Of a DNA stretch of 64,000 nt, positions 61,796 to 64,000 are shown piece after piece. Location of the stretch: contig NZ_AZRW02000001.1 in assembly GCF_000512695.2 (NCBI RefSeq), positions 62,001 to 126,000 of the forward strand. Reading direction: 5' to 3'. The DNA is from Pseudomonas sp. QTF5 (GTDB lineage Bacteria > Pseudomonadota > Gammaproteobacteria > Pseudomonadales > Pseudomonadaceae). The stretch's first letter is position 1. Every line of letters starts with the position of its first letter. A model generated the notes under the pieces. That model ran no database searches, had not been told where the DNA came from, and saw nothing but the letters and a program-made list of their open reading frames with translations. A program made the position numbers and the translations under genes.

Positions 61796-62335
61796 TTAAC
61801 GTCCGTAAGTTGAAGTAATGGTCGCTTTGGCCAAGGCGTTGGCATTAAGCATATAGCCCACCAAGGCTCCGCTGGCCTGGTTGTCGAGTGGCAGCTTATC
61901 GACTTTCAACGCCCATACGGTGAATTGATAGCGATGCGGCTTATCCCCTACAGGAGGGCAAGCGCCGCCAAATCCCGGTTGGCCATAATCGGTTCGCCCT
62001 TGTACGGCACCGGCAGGCAGGTTCGAGCCGACCCCTCTTGGCAAACTGCTGGTTGAAGCGGGTAAGTTGACCACCGTCCAATGCCACCAGCCGCTGCCGG
62101 TCGGCGCATCAGGATCGTAGACCGTGATCGCGTAACTTTTGGTGCCCGCCGGGGCGTTTCGCCAGGAAAGTTCGGGGGAAGTATTACCCCCTTCGCAACC
62201 GAATCCCTGGAACACCTCGCGACTGGTCAGCGGGCGGTTTTCAGCAATATCCTGGCTCGTCAGCGAGAAGTCGGCAGCGTGTCCCGTGAGGACGACCCCC
62301 ATGGACAATGCGGATAGGATTATTCTGATGTTCAT
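61796..62335 (-). CDS. Exported YbhB/YbcL-type (Raf-kinase-inhibitor-like/PEBP) protein
   Basis: 179 residues. Signal peptide to about GHAAD. PEBP motifs: VYDPDAPTGSGWWHWTVVNL and GFGGACPPVGDKPHRYQFTV around the ligand pocket. Bacterial PEBPs are of unclear role. Located upstream of the AraC gene in a likely two-gene unit. Confidence 0.9.
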   Translation of the reverse strand: MNIRIILSALSMGVVLTGHAADFSLTSQDIAENRPLTSREVFQGFGCEGGNTSPELSWRNAPAGTKSYAITVYDPDAPTGSGWWHWTVVNLPASTSSLPRGVGSNLPAGAVQGRTDYGQPGFGGACPPVGDKPHRYQFTVWALKVDKLPLDNQASGALVGYMLNANALAKATITSTYGR

Positions 62336-62470
62336 CGTGACCTAATCTGAGTGTTGGCGTGAGGCACGAGTTTAGAGAGAGCAAAGGCGGGTTACTGTGC
62401 CGAAATGCTCGACCATTGTGCCTGAACGCTCTCTCGAATCAGATGAACTCAATTGTAAAACCGCACCGGC

Positions 62471-63064
62471 TCAAACCGCTTCGAAGATGTTTTTCATCGC
62501 CGCATACTGCAACAGCATGATGGTCTTGGCATCGCAGATCTCCCCACGATAAAACGCCGCCAGCGCGTCGTCGAACTTCCACTCCAGCACTTCCAGTTCT
62601 TCGGTTTCTTCCTCCAGCCCGCCGCCATCGCTGACTTTCGAAGAGGCGTCGTACTCGGCCATGAAGAAATGCAGCTTTTCAGTGACTGAGCCTGGGCTCA
62701 TGTAGGCTTCGAAAACCTTCTGCACATGGTGGACGCGATAGCCGGTTTCTTCCTCCGCTTCGCCGCGAATGCGCTCTTCGGGTGCCGCCCCTTCGAGTAG
62801 CCCCGCCGCCACTTCAATCAGCAAACCGTCATGGCCGTTGACGAAAACCGGTAACCGGAACTGACGTGTCAGCACCACGGTTCTCTTTTCACGGTTGAAC
62901 AACAGAATCGCCGCGCCATTGCCTCGGTCGTAGACCTCGCGGGTCTGGCGTTGCCATTCGCCATTGTTGCGTTGGTAATCGAAGGTGATTTTCTTGAGCA
63001 GGTACCAGTCGTGGGACAACACCTGAGACTCGATGATGTTGACCCGCTCGGCTGTGTTCGACAT
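62471..63064 (-). CDS. nudK: NUDIX hydrolase, NudK-like (GDP-mannose pyrophosphatase type)
   Basis: 197 residues from ATG 63064. NudK layout: RREVYDRGNGAAILLFN-type strand, VAAGLLEGAAPEERIRGEAE, then EETGYRVHHVQKVFEAYMSP. The Nudix box is slightly degenerate: the usual Glu after the first x5 is Ala, and the basic residue before the EAxEE core is Gly. The core metal-binding EAEEETG is complete. Probable hydrolysis of GDP-mannose or a related sugar nucleotide. Confidence 0.82.
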   Translation of the reverse strand: MSNTAERVNIIESQVLSHDWYLLKKITFDYQRNNGEWQRQTREVYDRGNGAAILLFNREKRTVVLTRQFRLPVFVNGHDGLLIEVAAGLLEGAAPEERIRGEAEEETGYRVHHVQKVFEAYMSPGSVTEKLHFFMAEYDASSKVSDGGGLEEETEELEVLEWKFDDALAAFYRGEICDAKTIMLLQYAAMKNIFEAV

Positions 63065-63116
63065 GACAACGCATCCTTTTTTCGTCAGAAGATGCACATA
63101 TTAGACGAAAATGCCG

Positions 63117-63554
63117 TCACGCAAGCTGAGCCTTGTATTCCTTCTCATATTGCCTGGCCAGCGTCTCTTTCTGTTTGTCGTCGAGCAGCTTGCCGGCCAT
63201 CTGGAAGAACTTCTGCTCTTCTTCCTCAAGGTGGTGATGCACCTTCTCCGAGAGCTTCTTCGCGGTCGCCAACCAGGCCGGACTGGACATCTCGGTCTCA
63301 TCCAGCGCTTCCATCATCTCGTCCATTTCGTGGTGTTCGGAGATGGCGTGGCGGCTAAGATCCACGCCGTTGTCGAACTCCATCAGCGGCATGTAGAAAT
63401 GGCGTTCTTCAGCGGTTGCGTGGGCCTGAAGCTCGGATTTGAGCCGTTTGTAAGCCTCGACCCGTTCCGGGGTGTCGCCGCTGGTCTGGATCAGTGCATC
63501 GGCGTAGGTGCGTTGGCGGTCATGGCTTTCACGCAAGGCTTCGAAAATATTCAC
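63117..63554 (-). CDS. Hemerythrin-like (HHE cation-binding) protein
   Basis: 145 residues, helical. HHE metal residues: ESHDRQR (His), HATAEERHFYMPL (His, Glu, His), ISEHHEMDEMM, and HHHLEEEEQKFF (His, Glu). A di-iron oxygen- or NO-related role is typical. Lies 53 bp before the NUDIX gene on the same strand, so may be co-transcribed. Confidence 0.9.
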   Translation of the reverse strand: MNIFEALRESHDRQRTYADALIQTSGDTPERVEAYKRLKSELQAHATAEERHFYMPLMEFDNGVDLSRHAISEHHEMDEMMEALDETEMSSPAWLATAKKLSEKVHHHLEEEEQKFFQMAGKLLDDKQKETLARQYEKEYKAQLA

Positions 63555-63707
63555 AGGGTGTCCTCATAGACTGCGTTCTGTAATGACGCTCTTTGAGGCT
63601 AGACCTCTGTGGGCTGGCGACGTTCCAGCGCAGGGGCTGGAACAACGACCGCTGGCCGCGATAGGCTTGGGAATGTTGCCCCCCCAATGGCCATAAGGAA
63701 GTAGCTG

Positions 63708-64000
63708 ATGACCCTGCGAATCGAATTGTCGAAAAATGCCACCCAAGAAGAACGCGAAGCGATCCTCACGCCGCTGCGCGCCTACAACGCGTCAAAGGCT
63801 GGAACCACGGTGTCAGAGCAGATTGCTTTGCTGGTGCGCAACGACAGCGACGAGATTCTCGGCGGGCTTTATGGCCGAGTGTTTTACCGGTGGTTTTTCA
63901 TTGAATTGTTGTCGGTGCCGGAGCTGGCCCGGGGGCAAGGGATGGGCTCGAAACTGATGCAGATGGCCGAAGACCTGGCGCGGGAGAAGGAATGCGTGGG
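63708..64000 (+). CDS. GNAT-family N-acetyltransferase, 3' end beyond window
   Basis: The ATG is preceded by AAGGAAG. The visible 97 residues include strand ILGGLYGRVFYRWFFIELL and the acetyl-CoA loop ARGQGMGSKLM (R/QxxGxG/A). Truncated by the window end; acceptor substrate unknown. Confidence 0.85.
   Translation, partial: MTLRIELSKNATQEEREAILTPLRAYNASKAGTTVSEQIALLVRNDSDEILGGLYGRVFYRWFFIELLSVPELARGQGMGSKLMQMAEDLAREKECV

Overview
The window reads as chromosomal DNA of a fluorescent-group Pseudomonas. The gene families (ArsJ/GAPDH arsenic operon, ArsO, DUF6124, TorF-type porin, YtcJ-like amidohydrolases, RES-Xre), the GC-rich codon use and the many GCGGGCTTGCTCGCGA-type REP palindromes all point that way. 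This assignment rests on recognising families by eye; no search was run. No rRNA or tRNA gene and no CRISPR array was seen.

Layout. Positions 1-5600 are an accessory edge: a ParA fragment, a solitary ArsC-like phosphatase lacking the second redox cysteine, a frameshifted tyrosine integrase, a K+ channel, a SYLF lipoprotein, a secreted alpha/beta hydrolase, and two small non-coding elements with perfect terminal inverted repeats. Positions 5600-13900 hold a TPR protein and the arsenic island. One minus-strand operon runs arsC-arsR-acr3-(arsH)-phosphatase-GAPDH-arsJ behind an ArsR-type operator, and a second arsR-arsO unit follows. arsH is destroyed by an internal deletion. Positions 14000-15800 are decayed: a truncated P-loop gene, an IS21-like end, and an 89 % identical partial copy of the 3.6-4.7 kb hydrolase. 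Positions 15857-20564 carry a LysR regulator divergent from a DJ-1 / SDR / DJ-1 / yellow-like operon.

Positions 20570-26190 are an insertion-sequence graveyard of lower GC. It contains IS66-type tnpA/tnpB relics with nonsense codons, IS21-like terminal repeats, a frameshifted AbrB/MazE-like gene, an AT-rich lipoprotein with 44-residue tandem repeats next to an (ATGG)7 tract, and a complete IS66 element with an 8-bp target duplication that splits a surface-adhesin-E-like gene.

From 26.2 kb onward the sequence is mostly ordinary chromosome. A LysR gene faces a 2-oxoglutarate oxygenase / TSUP exporter / YbaK deacylase operon. Single metabolic and regulatory genes follow, then a SLATT-domain protein beside an adenosine-specific-kinase-like protein, and a FleN-like ATPase. 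A LacI-controlled sugar operon with a perfect 22-bp operator comes next, then a two-amidohydrolase / porin / permease operon and a LysR-MFS pair. A structured leader precedes a DUF6124 gene, followed by a RES-Xre toxin-antitoxin pair, gamma-glutamyltransferase, an alkyltransferase, NUDIX and hemerythrin genes, and a GNAT gene cut by the window end.

How genes work together. In the arsenic island, ArsC makes arsenite for Acr3 to export, and GAPDH makes 1-arseno-3-phosphoglycerate for ArsJ to export. The oxygenase/TSUP/YbaK set could make, export and proof-read against a modified amino acid (inference). The two exported amidohydrolases, the outer-membrane protein and the permease look like one scavenging route.
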